5,706 bases of DNA from NCBI GenBank assembly GCA_004356175.1, contig SMXV01000034.1:1-5706 (forward strand). Direction: 5' to 3'. Below are positions 5,072 through 5,706 of the stretch, one piece after another; within the stretch, counting starts at the first letter, position 1; each line of letters starts with the position of its first letter. The notes beneath the pieces are model-generated. The model ran no database searches and was not told the DNA's origin. It saw only the letters and a list, made by a program, of their open reading frames with translations. Both the position numbers and the translations under genes were made by a program. The DNA is from Acidobacteriota bacterium (GTDB taxonomy: Bacteria; Actinomycetota; Acidimicrobiia; Spongiisociales; UBA5794).

Positions 5072-5706
5072 TCAACCGAGCGCTGAGAGTTCGGCCAGTA
5101 CACGGTCAACCTCTGCCTCGGTGTTGTAGTGCACGAATCCGACTCGGACAAGGCCTCGGGGAGCCTTTCCGAGTCGGCGCATGACCTCCCACGCGTAGTA
5201 GTCGCCCGACCAGACGAACACGCCACGCTCTCCGAGACGTTGAGCCACTTCGGCCGGGTCGGTGCCTGCGACGTCGACAGCGAACGTCGGCGTTCGGCCA
5301 TGTGATCCGGTCGCGCCGAACAGCGTCAACCGCGGCATCTCGGCGACTCCGGCGAGAAACCCATCGGCGAGCTTCGACTCATGATCCTGGATGGCTCGGT
5401 ATGCGTCGACGATCTGGTCACGTCGGGTGTCGCCGTGTCCCAGGGAAGCGATGTAGTCGACGGCAGCGGTCACTCCAGCAAGCGATTCGAATGACTGGGT
5501 GCCGGTCTCCCACCTGTCGGGAGACAGCGCCGGTGCGGGACGGAGTTTGTATGGCTCAAGGTCGCTGAGAAGCTCGCTCCTGCCGTAGAGACATCCTGTG
5601 TGTGGTCCGAACCATTTGTATGCCGAGGCAACGAGGAAATCGGTGCCGCTCCGAGCAACGTCGATCAAGCCGTGGGGCGTGTAGTGAACCGCGTCAACAT
5701 ACGTAA
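5072..5706 (-). CDS. Class-V aminotransferase, cysteine desulfurase-like VC1184 type (C-terminal 210 residues, cut by window edge)
   Basis: PLP-dependent enzyme of the NifS/CsdB-like fold, lacking its N-terminal half beyond the right edge (full length would be about 400 residues). The fragment opens with TYVDAVHYTPHG, which holds the Asp (residue 4) that contacts the PLP ring nitrogen. SAYKWFGPH follows with the Schiff-base lysine at residue 30 (codon 5617-5615). RWETGTQSFES carries the TGT stretch that touches the cofactor phosphate of the partner subunit. The C-terminal domain has VFVWSGDYYAWEVMRRLG and RVGFVHYNTEAEVDRVL, the usual ending of the 'cysteine desulfurase-like, VC1184' subfamily. 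The only cysteine in the fragment (residue 36, GCLYGR) is close to the lysine; none lies in the later loop where true desulfurases keep their catalytic cysteine. Desulfurase activity is therefore unsupported, and a lyase, aminotransferase or other role is possible. The reading frame stays open to the window end. Confidence 0.9.
   Translation of the reverse strand, partial: TYVDAVHYTPHGLIDVARSGTDFLVASAYKWFGPHTGCLYGRSELLSDLEPYKLRPAPALSPDRWETGTQSFESLAGVTAAVDYIASLGHGDTRRDQIVDAYRAIQDHESKLADGFLAGVAEMPRLTLFGATGSHGRTPTFAVDVAGTDPAEVAQRLGERGVFVWSGDYYAWEVMRRLGKAPRGLVRVGFVHYNTEAEVDRVLAELSALG

Noticed and set aside
4699..5184. Plus-strand open frame of 161 codons across the VOC gene end and the intergenic region
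   Set aside because: It is out of frame with the VOC gene, Arg/Ser-rich in the overlap as expected of a GC-rich shadow frame, and runs antisense into the aminotransferase gene.
1..5706. tRNA, rRNA, CRISPR arrays or riboswitches
   Set aside because: No cloverleaf, regularly spaced repeats or recognisable riboswitch core (including a cobalamin box upstream of the transporter genes) was seen by eye.

Overview
The window looks like chromosomal DNA from a fairly high-GC actinobacterium. Class Acidimicrobiia (the Ilumatobacter-like lineages) is my best guess. The clues are two lipoproteins with threonine-rich linkers just after the lipobox, TTG start codons, and the overall protein style. This is inference, because there is no rRNA or marker gene to confirm it.

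Left part (1-2289, all on the minus strand, read from right to left): a tightly packed operon. It runs from a small NTF2-like lipoprotein (Mtb12-type fold), to a short and apparently truncated two-helix membrane protein, to a HmuT-type haem/iron substrate-binding lipoprotein, to the N-terminal 135 residues of its BtuC/FecCD-type permease, which runs off the left edge. Successive genes overlap by 10 bp, are separated by 2 bp, or share a TTGA stop/start. The ATPase would be expected beyond the left edge.

Middle (2290-2624): an intergenic gap holding a 190-bp imperfect palindrome (2396-2585). Its 17-bp outer arms match perfectly, its inner arms are about 23 bp, and a third short stem is nested at the centre. 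It is the least ordinary structure in the window and resembles a MITE/REP-like element or a very large hairpin. A small hairpin lies at 2352-2366 and a 12-bp palindrome at 2588-2599.

Right of centre: a classical SDR oxidoreductase (2625-3599, minus) is transcribed away from a DJ-1/PfpI-family gene (3893-4531, plus). The latter is followed 21 bp later by a small VOC/glyoxalase-fold gene (4553-4897, plus). The 293-bp divergent intergenic region carries three short inverted repeats in a row (3699-3757), which are good operator candidates. The three enzyme types would suit handling of reactive carbonyls or small electrophiles, but nothing in the sequence fixes the substrate.

Right edge: the C-terminal 210 residues of a class-V aminotransferase of the 'cysteine desulfurase-like' VC1184 type (5072 to beyond 5706, minus), convergent with the VOC gene. 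It has the PLP lysine, but no cysteine where a desulfurase would need one.

I see no tRNA, rRNA, CRISPR array or recognisable transposase. Most of the window is ordinary. The palindrome and the shortened membrane gene inside the haem operon deserve the most attention.
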